64,000 nucleotides of DNA from Sphingobacterium tenebrionis (GTDB taxonomy: Bacteria > Bacteroidota > Bacteroidia > Sphingobacteriales > Sphingobacteriaceae): contig NZ_JAYLLN010000006.1 of assembly GCF_037126265.1 (NCBI RefSeq), positions 1 to 64,000 on the forward strand, in the 5' to 3' direction. Under the pieces are notes generated by a model. The model was given only the letters and a program-made list of their open reading frames with translations. It did not search any database and was not told the origin of the DNA. Below are positions 45,443-53,630 of this stretch, in pieces; the first letter of the stretch is position 1, and each line of letters opens with the position of its first letter. A program made the translations under genes and the position numbers.

Positions 45443-45494
45443 AATCAGTCATTTTTTTTAAAAAAAATTAAAAACTGAAAAAAAATGACTGATT
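45443..45494. repeat. 17-bp perfect inverted repeat with A/T arms, upstream of tetR
   Basis: AATCAGTCATTTTTTTT at 45443-45459 is exactly inverted at 45478-45494, with an 18-base A-rich spacer. It lies upstream of tetR and downstream of hsp20, beyond the hsp20 terminator. It could be a second binding site or a recombination remnant. Confidence 0.7.
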
Positions 45495-45547
45495 ATAGGG
45501 GTAAAAAGCGGTTTGATTACCGAGTTTGGAGGGAATTTAATTGTAAC

Positions 45548-45572
45548 AAAAAAGGGTAGCCTAAGCTACCCT
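45548..45572 (-). terminator. Terminator of hsp20
   Basis: AGGGTAGC at 45553-45560 pairs perfectly with GCTACCCT at 45565-45572 around CTAA. The A run to its left forms the U tract on the minus strand, 24 bases after the hsp20 stop. Confidence 0.88.
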
Positions 45573-45595
45573 TCATCAACTAACCACAACTAATC

Positions 45596-46039
45596 TTACT
45601 TCACCTCTATAAGTCTTTTAACAACAATTGCTTCTTCTTTTTTACCAATTTTGATTGCCAATACGCCATCTTCGTAAGACGCATCGATATTCGCATAATC
45701 CACTACCTCTGGTAAGGTAAATGAACGGGAGAATGAAGTATAGCTAAATTCTTTTTTGCTATAGGTTTTTCCATCTTCTACTTTCTCCTCTTTCTTCTCA
45801 ACGGAAATACTGATGATATTCTTATCTACGTTGATTTTAAAATCTTCTTTTTTCAATCCAGGAGCCGCCAATTCAATTTGGAATGCCTCTGGTGATTCGG
45901 TGATGTTTACCGCAGGAACGCGGGTAACCAAACGATCACTGATGAATGAATCATTGAATAGGTTGTCGAATACGTTGTTAACGAATGGGTTTACAGCGTC
46001 TGTATTGTACGATTTTCCAGGTAATTTAATTAATGCCAT
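45596..46039 (-). CDS. Hsp20/alpha-crystallin small heat-shock protein
   Basis: Small heat-shock proteins hold unfolding proteins in an ATP-independent way. The 147 residues contain the alpha-crystallin domain (about 40-140) with AAPGLKKEDFKINVDKNIIS, the SRSFTLPEVVDYANIDASY stretch and DGVLAIKIGKKEE, and a C-terminal VKRLIEV. A perfect AGGAGG lies nine bases before the ATG, rare in Bacteroidota and suggesting strong translation. A pair of 17-bp direct repeats is found about 100 to 150 bases upstream. Confidence 0.95.
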   Translation of the reverse strand: MALIKLPGKSYNTDAVNPFVNNVFDNLFNDSFISDRLVTRVPAVNITESPEAFQIELAAPGLKKEDFKINVDKNIISISVEKKEEKVEDGKTYSKKEFSYTSFSRSFTLPEVVDYANIDASYEDGVLAIKIGKKEEAIVVKRLIEVK

Positions 46040-46140
46040 GTTTTAATTCCTCCTTATTAATAATGTAATGTTTTTATTTTTTTTAATTCAAATACACTAG
46101 CTCTTGTTCAATGAACGTACCAAGTGTTATTTTCATTATT

Positions 46141-46189
46141 TAAAGGACAAATTGACAGATATTGTTTTGCAATAAAAGACAAAATGACA
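46141..46189. promoter_or_regulatory. Direct repeat pair upstream of hsp20
   Basis: TAAAGGACAAATTGACA (46141-46157) and TAAAAGACAAAATGACA (46173-46189) differ at only three positions and are offset by 32 bases, about three helical turns. On the hsp20 strand they read TGTCA-N-TTTGTC. They lie in the 214-base gap between folB and hsp20 and may bind a stress regulator. Confidence 0.55.
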
Positions 46190-46253
46190 TTTTAAGGGAG
46201 ATTAAGCCGTAGGGATAAGGGTGTTATCCTTTGCAGTATTGCAGGAGAATCAA

Positions 46254-46622
46254 CTAATCTTTGCTGTAATGCAGGGAAACAACGGAATTCGCTAGATCAC
46301 CACCGAAAGGAGGATTGGACTTACGGATCCGAACATCTATCTTTTGTACAGAAGAATAGGTTTCTACCAATTTATTAAGGATATCTTCCGCTGCGGATTC
46401 CAAAAGTTTACGGCGTGGACTCATCACTTCTACCAATATCCGATAGATTTCCTCGTAATTGATGGTGTTCTCGAGGACTTCCGAGTCGGGGTTTTTAAAA
46501 GGGAAACTTACAGAGACGGTAACAAAGAACTCATTTCCTAAAATCTGTTCTTCTTCGTAAAATCCAATGGGAGAATAAAATCGAACGTCTTCTAGGGAAA
46601 CTTGCTGGATGATTTGGGCCAT
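46254..46622 (-). CDS. folB: Dihydroneopterin aldolase
   Basis: FolB cleaves dihydroneopterin to 6-hydroxymethyl-dihydropterin in folate synthesis. The 122 residues match the family: VSLEDVRFYSPIGFYEEEQI (with the usual FxGxxGxxxEE-like turn as FYSPIGFYEEE), NTINYEEIYRILVEVM, RKLLESAAEDILNKL and VRIRKSNPPFGGDLANSVVS. A catalytic Lys is seen in RKSNPP. It is divergent from the DUF1080 gene with a 75-base gap. Confidence 0.93.
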   Translation of the reverse strand: MAQIIQQVSLEDVRFYSPIGFYEEEQILGNEFFVTVSVSFPFKNPDSEVLENTINYEEIYRILVEVMSPRRKLLESAAEDILNKLVETYSSVQKIDVRIRKSNPPFGGDLANSVVSLHYSKD

Positions 46623-46697
46623 TTCTGTAAAGTTTTAATGATGGATAGCTTAAAATTAATCAATATTCTTATATTAACACAAATAAATCTAAAACCT

Positions 46698-47435
46698 ATG
46701 CTCAAACAAACGTTAATCATTTCGATGTTAGGAATGGCAGGGATCTGCCAGGCCCAAACAAAATTCCAACCACAGGATACGGAGTTTTATAGCCCTGTAC
46801 CTCCTGTTGTAAAAACATTTGCCAATAAAGCGCCCAGTGATGCGATAATTTTATTTGATGGGAAGGATTTGGGGGAATGGGTAAGTGAGAAAGATGGGAA
46901 ATCGCCTGCGGCTTGGACTATATCGAATGGGATGCTGACGGTAAAACCGCAGACCGGAGGGATTAGGACCAAAAGGGATTTTGAGGATTTTCAATTGCAT
47001 TTGGAATGGCGGAGTCCGGAGGTGATAAAGGGTGAAGGCCAGGGACGGGGTAATTCTGGGGTATTCCTGCAGGGGAAGTATGAGGTGCAGGTATTGGATA
47101 ATGATGATAATAAGACCTATGTGAATGGGCAGGCTGGAAGTTTATATAAGCAGAGTGCGCCATTGGTGGAAGTCAGGAAACCGGAAAATGGTTGGCATAG
47201 TTATGATATTATTTATTCGGCGCCAAGGTTTAATGAAAATGGGAGATTGATTAAGCGGGGGATGGTTACTGTTTTGCATAATGGGGTTTTGGTGCAGAAT
47301 AATACGGAGCTGCAGGGAACAACGGAGTATATTGGAATGCCAAAAATGGTAGCCCATGGAAGGGGGCCAATTGCTTTACAGGATCATGGGGATTTGGTTT
47401 CCTTTAGAAATATTTGGATAAGAGAATTGAAGTGA
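46698..47435 (+). CDS. Secreted DUF1080 (3-keto-disaccharide hydrolase-like) protein
   Basis: The 245 residues begin MLKQTLIISMLGMAGICQAQ, a signal peptide. The concanavalin-like DUF1080 domain has AIILFDGKDLGEWV, FEDFQLHLEWRSPE, GNSGVFLQGKYEVQVLDN and the ending DHGDLVSFRNIWIREL. Family members include enzymes acting on 3-keto-glycosides. The ATG at 46698 is preferred because it gives a clean signal peptide; the upstream ATG at 46602 would overlap folB. Its function here is unknown. Confidence 0.88.
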   Translation: MLKQTLIISMLGMAGICQAQTKFQPQDTEFYSPVPPVVKTFANKAPSDAIILFDGKDLGEWVSEKDGKSPAAWTISNGMLTVKPQTGGIRTKRDFEDFQLHLEWRSPEVIKGEGQGRGNSGVFLQGKYEVQVLDNDDNKTYVNGQAGSLYKQSAPLVEVRKPENGWHSYDIIYSAPRFNENGRLIKRGMVTVLHNGVLVQNNTELQGTTEYIGMPKMVAHGRGPIALQDHGDLVSFRNIWIRELK

Positions 47436-47473
47436 TGGGAATTGAATGGAGGGGAATTGAATGAAGGGACCCT

Positions 47474-47757
47474 CGTCATTGCGAGGAACGAAGCAATCTT
47501 CCATCATGTCATGCTGAGCGTAGTCGAAGCATCTGTTCGTTAGTAACCGTACAGATCCTTCGACGATGCTCAGGATGACAAAGGGCATTCAGGATGACAA
47601 AGGGCATTCAGGATGACAAAGGGTGCGCAACGTGACAAAGGCCAAAGATTGCTTCGTCGTACCTCCTCGCAATGACGTGGTTCCTCGCAATGACGCAAAA
47701 ACCTCCTCGCAATGACGTGGTTCCTCGCAATGACGCAAAAACCTCCTCGCAATGACG
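47474..47757. repeat. Mosaic palindromic repeat, copy 5, with two tandem arrays
   Basis: This fills nearly the whole 347-base gap between two convergent genes. The outer arm CGTCATTGCGAGGAACGAAG is followed by the left half-module with ATGC/GCAT (47511-47532) and the right one with ATCC/GGAT (47555-47576). A 19-bp unit CATTCAGGATGACAAAGGG then repeats to about 47630, and a 40-bp unit made of two outer arms repeats about 2.4 times between about 47660 and 47757. Confidence 0.9.
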
Positions 47758-47782
47758 CTAAGCCTTAAAAAATTACCCCAGC

Positions 47783-49291
47783 CTACTTCAACAAATTAAC
47801 TGAATACAAATCCTTCCTTCTATCCTGCAAGATCTTCACCGTCCCATACTCATGCAAATCCTTCAGCGCTGATAAATCCACATCCGCAATCAACACCATC
47901 TCCGTATTCGGTGTTGCTTCCGCCTTGATCGCATTATTCGGAAACGCAAAATCAGAAGGCGTAAAAACAGCCGATTGCGAATATTGAATATCCATATTAT
48001 TTACCCGTGGCAAATTCCCCACAGATCCCGCTATCGCCACATAACACTCATTCTCAATCGCCCTAGCCTGCGCACAAGACCTCACCCGAATATATCCATT
48101 CTGCGTATCTGTCATATAAGGCACAAACAAAATCTGCATCCCTTGATCCGCCAAGATCCTGCTCACCTCCGGAAATTCCACATCATAACAGATCAATAAA
48201 CCCACCTTACCACAATCCGTATCAAACACCTTTACTTCACTTCCACCTACCAAGCCATAATACTTAAACTCATTCGGTGTAATATGGATCTTCTTGTACG
48301 AATCCAAACTACCGTTCCTATGGCACAGGTAAGAAATATTATACAACTTTCCGCGCTCCATGATCGGCATGGATCCCGCAATGATGTTCACATTATACGA
48401 AACCGCAAACTGCTGGATCCGCTCAATGATCTCCTTGGTATGTTCTGCCAACTTCTCCATCGCCAAACGCTCCGGAAGCTCATTGTAAGGACTCATCAAC
48501 GGCGTATTGAAAAACTCCGGAAACATGATGAAATCCGTGTTATAATCACTCACCGTATCCACGAAAAACTCTACCTGATCATAAAATTCCTGAAGATCCT
48601 TAAAAGAACGCATCTGCCACTGCACCAATCCTAAACGTATCGTCTGCTTAGAGGCCGAAAACGATTTGGACAAAGGTTCATAGTAAATGTTATTCCATTC
48701 CAATAAGGTAGCCACCTCCATGGATTCCGAATCCTCCGGAAGATAATTCTTCAAAATCTTCTTCACGTGGAAATCATTCGACAACTGGAAGGTCAAGGTC
48801 GGATCATAGATTTCTTTGCGTTTTACCTTTTCGATATAGGTACGCGGGGTCATGCTATCCGCATAGTTATGGTAATTCGGGATACGACCACCTGCAATGA
48901 TCCGTTGAAGGTTCATCGCCTCACATAATTCCTTACGCGCATCGTACAATCGACGGCCTAAACGTAACGAACGGAAATCCGGATGCACAAATACCTCGAT
49001 CCCGTAAAGGGTATCCCCTTCATTATCGTGTTTCTCAAAGGTACCATCATCGATTATCGCGTAGTATTTATCGTATATATTGGTTTTTTGCGAATCCAAA
49101 AGAATGGATAAGGCACAGGCCACCACTTTTCCATCCACTTCCACCGCAATCTGTCCATCCGGAAAAATATCCACCAGATCAACAATATTCTCTTTTGTCC
49201 ACACATCCCCTAACCCTTGGTATGCCTCGGTCATAGAGTTTTTTAAATCCTTGTAATCTTTCTTACTAAGGTTCCTTACTTTAATATCCAT
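47783..49291 (-). CDS. Bifunctional GNAT acetyltransferase/carbon-nitrogen hydrolase fusion
   Basis: The 502 residues fuse two enzymes. The N-terminal GNAT domain (about 1-165) has DTLYGIEVFVHPDFRSLRLG followed by RRLYDARKELCEA, the acetyl-CoA loop. The nitrilase-superfamily domain (about 215-490) has the catalytic Glu in FIMFPEFFNTPL, Lys in YKKIHITPNE and Cys in VGLLICYDVEFPE. Nitrilase-type enzymes cleave amides or nitriles. Such fusions are widespread in Bacteroidota but their substrate is unknown. A phased repeat array lies 150 to 230 bases upstream of its start. Confidence 0.92.
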   Translation of the reverse strand: MDIKVRNLSKKDYKDLKNSMTEAYQGLGDVWTKENIVDLVDIFPDGQIAVEVDGKVVACALSILLDSQKTNIYDKYYAIIDDGTFEKHDNEGDTLYGIEVFVHPDFRSLRLGRRLYDARKELCEAMNLQRIIAGGRIPNYHNYADSMTPRTYIEKVKRKEIYDPTLTFQLSNDFHVKKILKNYLPEDSESMEVATLLEWNNIYYEPLSKSFSASKQTIRLGLVQWQMRSFKDLQEFYDQVEFFVDTVSDYNTDFIMFPEFFNTPLMSPYNELPERLAMEKLAEHTKEIIERIQQFAVSYNVNIIAGSMPIMERGKLYNISYLCHRNGSLDSYKKIHITPNEFKYYGLVGGSEVKVFDTDCGKVGLLICYDVEFPEVSRILADQGMQILFVPYMTDTQNGYIRVRSCAQARAIENECYVAIAGSVGNLPRVNNMDIQYSQSAVFTPSDFAFPNNAIKAEATPNTEMVLIADVDLSALKDLHEYGTVKILQDRRKDLYSVNLLK

Positions 49292-49444
49292 ATATTATTT
49301 GCTTTCAATGCCTGAAAACGGCAATACTATTCTAAAACAAATCCTATTCCAAAAAACCAAACAACAGCTAATAATTCTGCTTTTCAGAATATTGATCGAA
49401 ATGTATGCTAAACCTATGTTTTCGGGGTAAAATCAAGGCCTTAG

Positions 49445-49518
49445 CATACTTAAAGCATGATTTAGTATACCTAACATACGAAAAACATACTTTAGGTATA
49501 CTTTCACCATACTTTCAG
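49445..49518. repeat. Seven helically phased CATACTTTAGG-like units
   Basis: Units of 9 to 11 bases run head to tail: CATACTTAAAG, CATGATTTAG, TATACCTAA, CATACGAAAAA, CATACTTTAGG, TATACTTTCAC and CATACTTTCAG. Inside them AGTATACCTAA (49464-49474) is inverted at 49492-49502. The region 49292-49537 holds no gene. The spacing of about one helical turn suggests a protein-binding array. Confidence 0.7.
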
Positions 49519-49537
49519 GGCGAACCAAGAAGGCTGC

Positions 49538-49858
49538 TTATGCTTCGCCTTTAGGTCCTCCAAAGTTCAATGGGAATGGAAAATCCTTGGAATTGATCGG
49601 TCCATTCTGCCCTTCGAAACGTTGTATATTTTCCTGCAATGCATTCAATAATTGTTTGGCATGCTCTGGTGTCAAAATCACCCGCGATTTTACCTTAGCC
49701 TTAGGAACTCCAGGCATCAAACGTATAAAATCCAATACAAACTCTGTATTCGAATGCGTAATGATCGCCAAATTTGAATATACCCCTTCTGCCATCTCCT
49801 CGGTTAGTTCAATACTGATCTCTGGGTTTTCGGGTAAGTTCTGATTGTTGTTATCCAT
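49538..49858 (-). CDS. DUF3467 protein
   Basis: The 106 residues match DUF3467: ISIELTEEMAEGVYSNLAII, followed by THSNTEFVLDFIRLMPGVPK, KSRVILTPEHAKQLLNALQ and a Gly/Pro-rich end. Small proteins of this family are conserved in Bacteroidota and some archaea without a known role. The gene lies 19 bases downstream of the M42 peptidase stop on the same strand, so they may be cotranscribed. Confidence 0.88.
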   Translation of the reverse strand: MDNNNQNLPENPEISIELTEEMAEGVYSNLAIITHSNTEFVLDFIRLMPGVPKAKVKSRVILTPEHAKQLLNALQENIQRFEGQNGPINSKDFPFPLNFGGPKGEA

Positions 49859-49877
49859 GTTTATAAATCGTTAATAA

Positions 49878-50993
49878 TTATTTGCTGAATGTTCTAAAAT
49901 CCTGATCCTTTTTAATGGAAAGTACCATTTCATAAATCAATCGGATGACATTGTCTACGTCTTCCTTATGGATCATCTCCACCGTGGTATGCATATAGCG
50001 CAAAGGTAAGGAAATCAGCGCAGAAGGAACCCCGCCATTGGAATAGGCAAAGGCATCGGTATCCGTTCCTGTCCATCTGGAGGAAGCTTGGCGCTGGATG
50101 GGGATATTATTTTGCTGAGCCACCTCGATCAGTTGCCTGTTCAGGTTGATCTGCACTGCCGGCGCATAGGAAACCACCGGTCCTTTCCCACAGGCAAGAT
50201 CGCCTTGTGTAATCTTATTGATCATTGGGGTATTGGTATCATGCGTAACATCCGTTACGATCGCCACATTCGGCTTGATGTATTGGGAGATCATTTCCGC
50301 ACCACGAAGTCCGATCTCTTCCTGAACAGAATTTACTATGTACAATCCGAAAGGCAATTTCTTCTTGTTCTCCTTCAATAAACGAGCTACCTCCGCAATC
50401 ATAAAACCGCCTGCACGGTTATCCATCGCGCGACCAACATAATAACGATCGTTCAATACCATGAATTCATCTTCATAGGTAATCACACAACCCACATGAA
50501 TACCCAATTCTTCCACCTCTTCCTTGGAAGTACATCCGCAATCCAGGAAGATGTTCTTCAACGATGGAGATTCTTCTTTTTCACCCGAACGGGTATGGAT
50601 AGCCGGCCAGCCAAAGACTGCTTTTACAATGCCCTTATCGGTATGGATGTTCACTCTTTTGGATGGAGCGATCTGATGGTCAGAACCACCATTTCGGATC
50701 ACATAGATCAACCCATCCTTGGAGATGTAATTGACAAACCAGGAAATCTCATCCGCATGCGCCTCGATGACCACTTTATAAGTTGCCTTCGGATTGATGA
50801 TCCCCACTGCAGTACCGTAATTATCGATGTAGGTTTCATCCACATAAGGTTTTAGGTAATCTAACCACATACGTTGTCCAGCCCATTCGAAACCTGTTGG
50901 GGAAGGATTATTGATATATTTTTCAAAAAACTGAAGTGATTCGGCGGTTACCACACTTGGTCTTTCTTCCTCTAATACTTTCTTTTTTGCCAT
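49878..50993 (-). CDS. M42 family metallopeptidase
   Basis: M42 aminopeptidases (glutamyl aminopeptidase group) form large dodecameric shells with two metal ions per active site. The 371 residues show metal ligands in IEAHADEIS, GRAMDNRAGG, VQEEIGLRGA and TDVTHDTNTP, and a closing His in RYMHTTVEMIHKEDVD. The ATG at 50993 fits the normal N-terminus MAKKKVL; a GTG at 51014 is less likely. It is divergent from lgt with 93 bases between starts. Confidence 0.92.
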   Translation of the reverse strand: MAKKKVLEEERPSVVTAESLQFFEKYINNPSPTGFEWAGQRMWLDYLKPYVDETYIDNYGTAVGIINPKATYKVVIEAHADEISWFVNYISKDGLIYVIRNGGSDHQIAPSKRVNIHTDKGIVKAVFGWPAIHTRSGEKEESPSLKNIFLDCGCTSKEEVEELGIHVGCVITYEDEFMVLNDRYYVGRAMDNRAGGFMIAEVARLLKENKKKLPFGLYIVNSVQEEIGLRGAEMISQYIKPNVAIVTDVTHDTNTPMINKITQGDLACGKGPVVSYAPAVQINLNRQLIEVAQQNNIPIQRQASSRWTGTDTDAFAYSNGGVPSALISLPLRYMHTTVEMIHKEDVDNVIRLIYEMVLSIKKDQDFRTFSK

Positions 50994-51086
50994 TTGTATT
51001 CGTTTATGCTGCACAAAATAAGTATTTCCTTAATTTTCGCAAAAATAAATCCGAAACCTTATCTTTACCGCATATTATTATTCAAC

Positions 51087-51926
51087 ATGATTGACCTGTT
51101 AAGTTTTATCCATTGGGAGCCTAAACCCGAAATATTTAGCATAGGAAGCTTTGGCGTACGTTATTACTCGCTTTGTTGGTTGTTGGCTTTTGTGGCATCC
51201 TACTTCTTGATGCTGAATGTTTTCAAACGTGAAGGAAAATCCCAGGACCTGTTAGATCAATTGACCATCTATATTTTTATAGGTACTTTGGTTGGTGCTC
51301 GTTTAGGACACTGTTTCTTTTACGATTGGGCATATTTTAAGGATCATTTCATTGAGATCTTCATTCCCATGCAGAAAGTGAACGGCTCTTGGCAATTGAC
51401 CGGTTTTACGGGTTTGGCAAGTCATGGTGGTGCCGTAGGGATTTTGACCGCCATGTGGTTATTCGCCCGGAAAAGTAAAACGAATTTCATGTGGGTGGCC
51501 GACCGCCTTTCCTTGGTTATCCCGGTTGCCTGTGCGTTTATCCGTTTGGGGAACTTCTTCAATTCGGAAATGATCGGAAATCCAACCGACCTTCCTTGGG
51601 CAGTTGTTTTTGGCCATGAGGATAATATTCCACGTCATCCGGCGCAATTATACGAAGCACTTGCTTACGTGATCAGTTTCTTGATCCTATGGGGCATCTA
51701 TAAGAAAAACATACATCCAAAACCTGGTAAACTATTCGGTCTGATGTTGATTCTATTGTTCACCGCCCGTTTTGTGATTGAATTTGTGAAACTGGACCAA
51801 GTGGATTTTGAAGCAGGCATGGCCTTGAACATGGGACAATGGTTAAGTATTCCATTCATCCTACTAGGGTTCTACTTTTTATTGAGAACACCAAAAGAAC
51901 CGCAAAAAGTTCAGAATAAAAGATAA
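51087..51926 (+). CDS. lgt: Prolipoprotein diacylglyceryl transferase
   Basis: Lgt attaches diacylglycerol from phosphatidylglycerol to the lipobox Cys of lipoprotein precursors in the inner membrane. The 279 residues include MIDLLSFIHWEPKPEIFSIG at the start, GARLGHCFFYDWAYF, the HGG motif GLASHGGAVGILTAMW and the Lgt signature CAFIRLGNFFNSEMIGNPTD. The ATG at 51087 is used because the 31 codons before it do not resemble Lgt. A strong terminator follows the stop. Confidence 0.95.
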   Translation: MIDLLSFIHWEPKPEIFSIGSFGVRYYSLCWLLAFVASYFLMLNVFKREGKSQDLLDQLTIYIFIGTLVGARLGHCFFYDWAYFKDHFIEIFIPMQKVNGSWQLTGFTGLASHGGAVGILTAMWLFARKSKTNFMWVADRLSLVIPVACAFIRLGNFFNSEMIGNPTDLPWAVVFGHEDNIPRHPAQLYEALAYVISFLILWGIYKKNIHPKPGKLFGLMLILLFTARFVIEFVKLDQVDFEAGMALNMGQWLSIPFILLGFYFLLRTPKEPQKVQNKR

Positions 51927-51931
51927 TCTTC

Positions 51932-51957
51932 GCCCTGCCATTAGGCAGGGCTTTTTT
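51932..51957 (+). terminator. Terminator of lgt
   Basis: GCCCTGCC at 51932-51939 pairs perfectly with GGCAGGGC at 51944-51951 around ATTA, followed by six T. Confidence 0.92.
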
Positions 51958-51970
51958 AGCTCATTACACC

Positions 51971-53167
51971 TTGAAAAACAGAAAAACAACATTATTGATT
52001 CTAGGGCTTCTATCTGCAATAGGTCCTTTTTCCATCGATCTTTACCTGCCGGCATTCGATATCATTGCGCAAGATTTTAATACCAATGTAGAAAATGTAC
52101 AATTATCCCTGACCTCCTTTTTCATCGGGATTGCCTTCGGACAGATGATATATGGTCCTTTATTGGATAAGTACGGTCGGAAGAAGCCTTTATTGGTGGG
52201 TTTAGGTATTTATGTAGTCGCATCCATTCTATGTGCCTTTACCCGAGACATCAATCACTTGATCTTATTACGTTTTCTGCAGGCATTGGGTTCTTGCGGG
52301 GGGATGGTTGGTGCCAGAGCGATGGTTGCGGACTATTATTCCAGCAGAGAAGCAGCACGGGTATTCAGTTTATTAATGTTGGTGATCGGGGTATCGCCTA
52401 TCCTAGCACCCAGCATAGGTGCTTTTATGCTTCAACACTTGGATTGGCATTATATCTTTATATTCCTGACCATTTTGGCGGCAGTGATCTTATTGGGTAC
52501 CAAGTTCCTTTTACCGGAAAGTTATGCCGGGAACAAAGAGCTGTCCCTCAAACCAAAATCCATCCTTTCCAACTTTTGGCAGGTCCTTTCCAATAATACC
52601 TTTATCTCCTATTGTTTGATCGGATCCATATCCTCCGCAGGAACATACGCTTATTTGGCAGGCTCTTCCTTCATCATGCAAACCTTGTTCGGACTGAGCA
52701 AAAGTCAATATGGATTGGCCTTTGCGTTCATTGCTTCGGCCATGATCATTGCCACCCAGATCAACCGCTGGTTATTGAAAAAACACAGCTCTGCGAGGAT
52801 TTCTTTGATTGCTAATATCTGGCAGGCATGTATCGGCATCTGTATGGTCATCGCCTTAAGCTTGAATCTGCTGACCTTTCCGACCCTGTTGATCCTGATC
52901 TTTTTGTTTCTGTTCGGGTATGGATTTATCTTTCCGAATACCTCTGCCATCGCGTTATCCCCATTCAAAGGTTTAGCAGGCAGTGCATCGGCACTATTGG
53001 GATGTATTCAAATGGCTATTGGCGCATTGGCTTCGGCGGTGGTGAGCCTATTGCATAACAGTACAGCCTGGCCTATGCTATCGGTGATGGCATTTGGGGC
53101 CGTGGCTTCCCTAGTATTGCACCTGTTTGTAAGAAGGTTTGTGAAAACAAATACAGAATTGGCCTAG
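51971..53167 (+). CDS. MFS multidrug transporter, Bcr/CflA family
   Basis: The 398 residues have twelve membrane helices. FSIDLYLPAFDIIAQDF near the start is the Bcr/CflA hallmark, followed by QMIYGPLLDKYGRKKPLLVG (MFS motif A) and RFLQALGSCGGMVGARAMVA. Members export chloramphenicol, bicyclomycin or other compounds by proton antiport. The start is TTG at 51971, the first start after the lgt terminator. The stop overlaps the convergent aroQ stop by 4 bases. Confidence 0.92.
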   Translation: MKNRKTTLLILGLLSAIGPFSIDLYLPAFDIIAQDFNTNVENVQLSLTSFFIGIAFGQMIYGPLLDKYGRKKPLLVGLGIYVVASILCAFTRDINHLILLRFLQALGSCGGMVGARAMVADYYSSREAARVFSLLMLVIGVSPILAPSIGAFMLQHLDWHYIFIFLTILAAVILLGTKFLLPESYAGNKELSLKPKSILSNFWQVLSNNTFISYCLIGSISSAGTYAYLAGSSFIMQTLFGLSKSQYGLAFAFIASAMIIATQINRWLLKKHSSARISLIANIWQACIGICMVIALSLNLLTFPTLLILIFLFLFGYGFIFPNTSAIALSPFKGLAGSASALLGCIQMAIGALASAVVSLLHNSTAWPMLSVMAFGAVASLVLHLFVRRFVKTNTELA

Positions 53168-53577
53168 AAACTTGCTAAGGCCAATCGGTATCCATCCAAT
53201 CCGAAACCAACGATTATACCTTTACAGTTCTTGGAAAGATAAGAATGATGGCGGAATGTTTCGCGTTGATGTACATTGGAAATATGCACCTCAATGACCG
53301 GCGTAGTGATGGCTGCAATGGCATCGGCTATTGCTACAGAAGTATGCGTATAAGCTCCTGCATTCAACACCACCCCATCAAAATTAAATCCGATTTCGTG
53401 TAATTTATCGATGATCGCACCTTCGGAATTACTCTGAAAATAGCTCAGCTCCAAACCTGGAAACTTCGCTTTTAATTCCTCCAGATAGGATTCAAAAGAT
53501 TGATCGCCATAAATACCTTTTTCACGGACACCTAACAAGTTTAGGTTTGGACCATTGAGGATTAATATTTTTTTCAT
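53164..53577 (-). CDS. aroQ: 3-dehydroquinate dehydratase, type II
   Basis: AroQ removes water from 3-dehydroquinate in the shikimate pathway. The 137 residues match the short type II enzyme: ILNGPNLNLLGVREKGIYG with Arg18 and Tyr23, FQSNSEGAIIDKLHE, LNAGAYTHTSVAIADA and VIEVHISNVHQRETFRHHS with the catalytic His. It is convergent with the MFS gene, overlapping by 4 bases. Confidence 0.96.
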   Translation of the reverse strand: MKKILILNGPNLNLLGVREKGIYGDQSFESYLEELKAKFPGLELSYFQSNSEGAIIDKLHEIGFNFDGVVLNAGAYTHTSVAIADAIAAITTPVIEVHISNVHQRETFRHHSYLSKNCKGIIVGFGLDGYRLALASF

Positions 53578-53630
53578 GAATTGAAGATATGCTCTAAAGA
53601 TAATGTTAAGCGCTAAAGATACTATAATCC

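Noticed and set aside
46602..46697. N-terminal extension of the DUF1080 protein from 46602
   Set aside because: It overlaps the folB coding region and would bury the signal peptide that begins at 46698.
50994..51086. N-terminal extension of lgt from 50994
   Set aside because: The 31 codons do not resemble Lgt and overlap the upstream region of the divergent peptidase gene. MIDLLSF at 51087 is the standard start.
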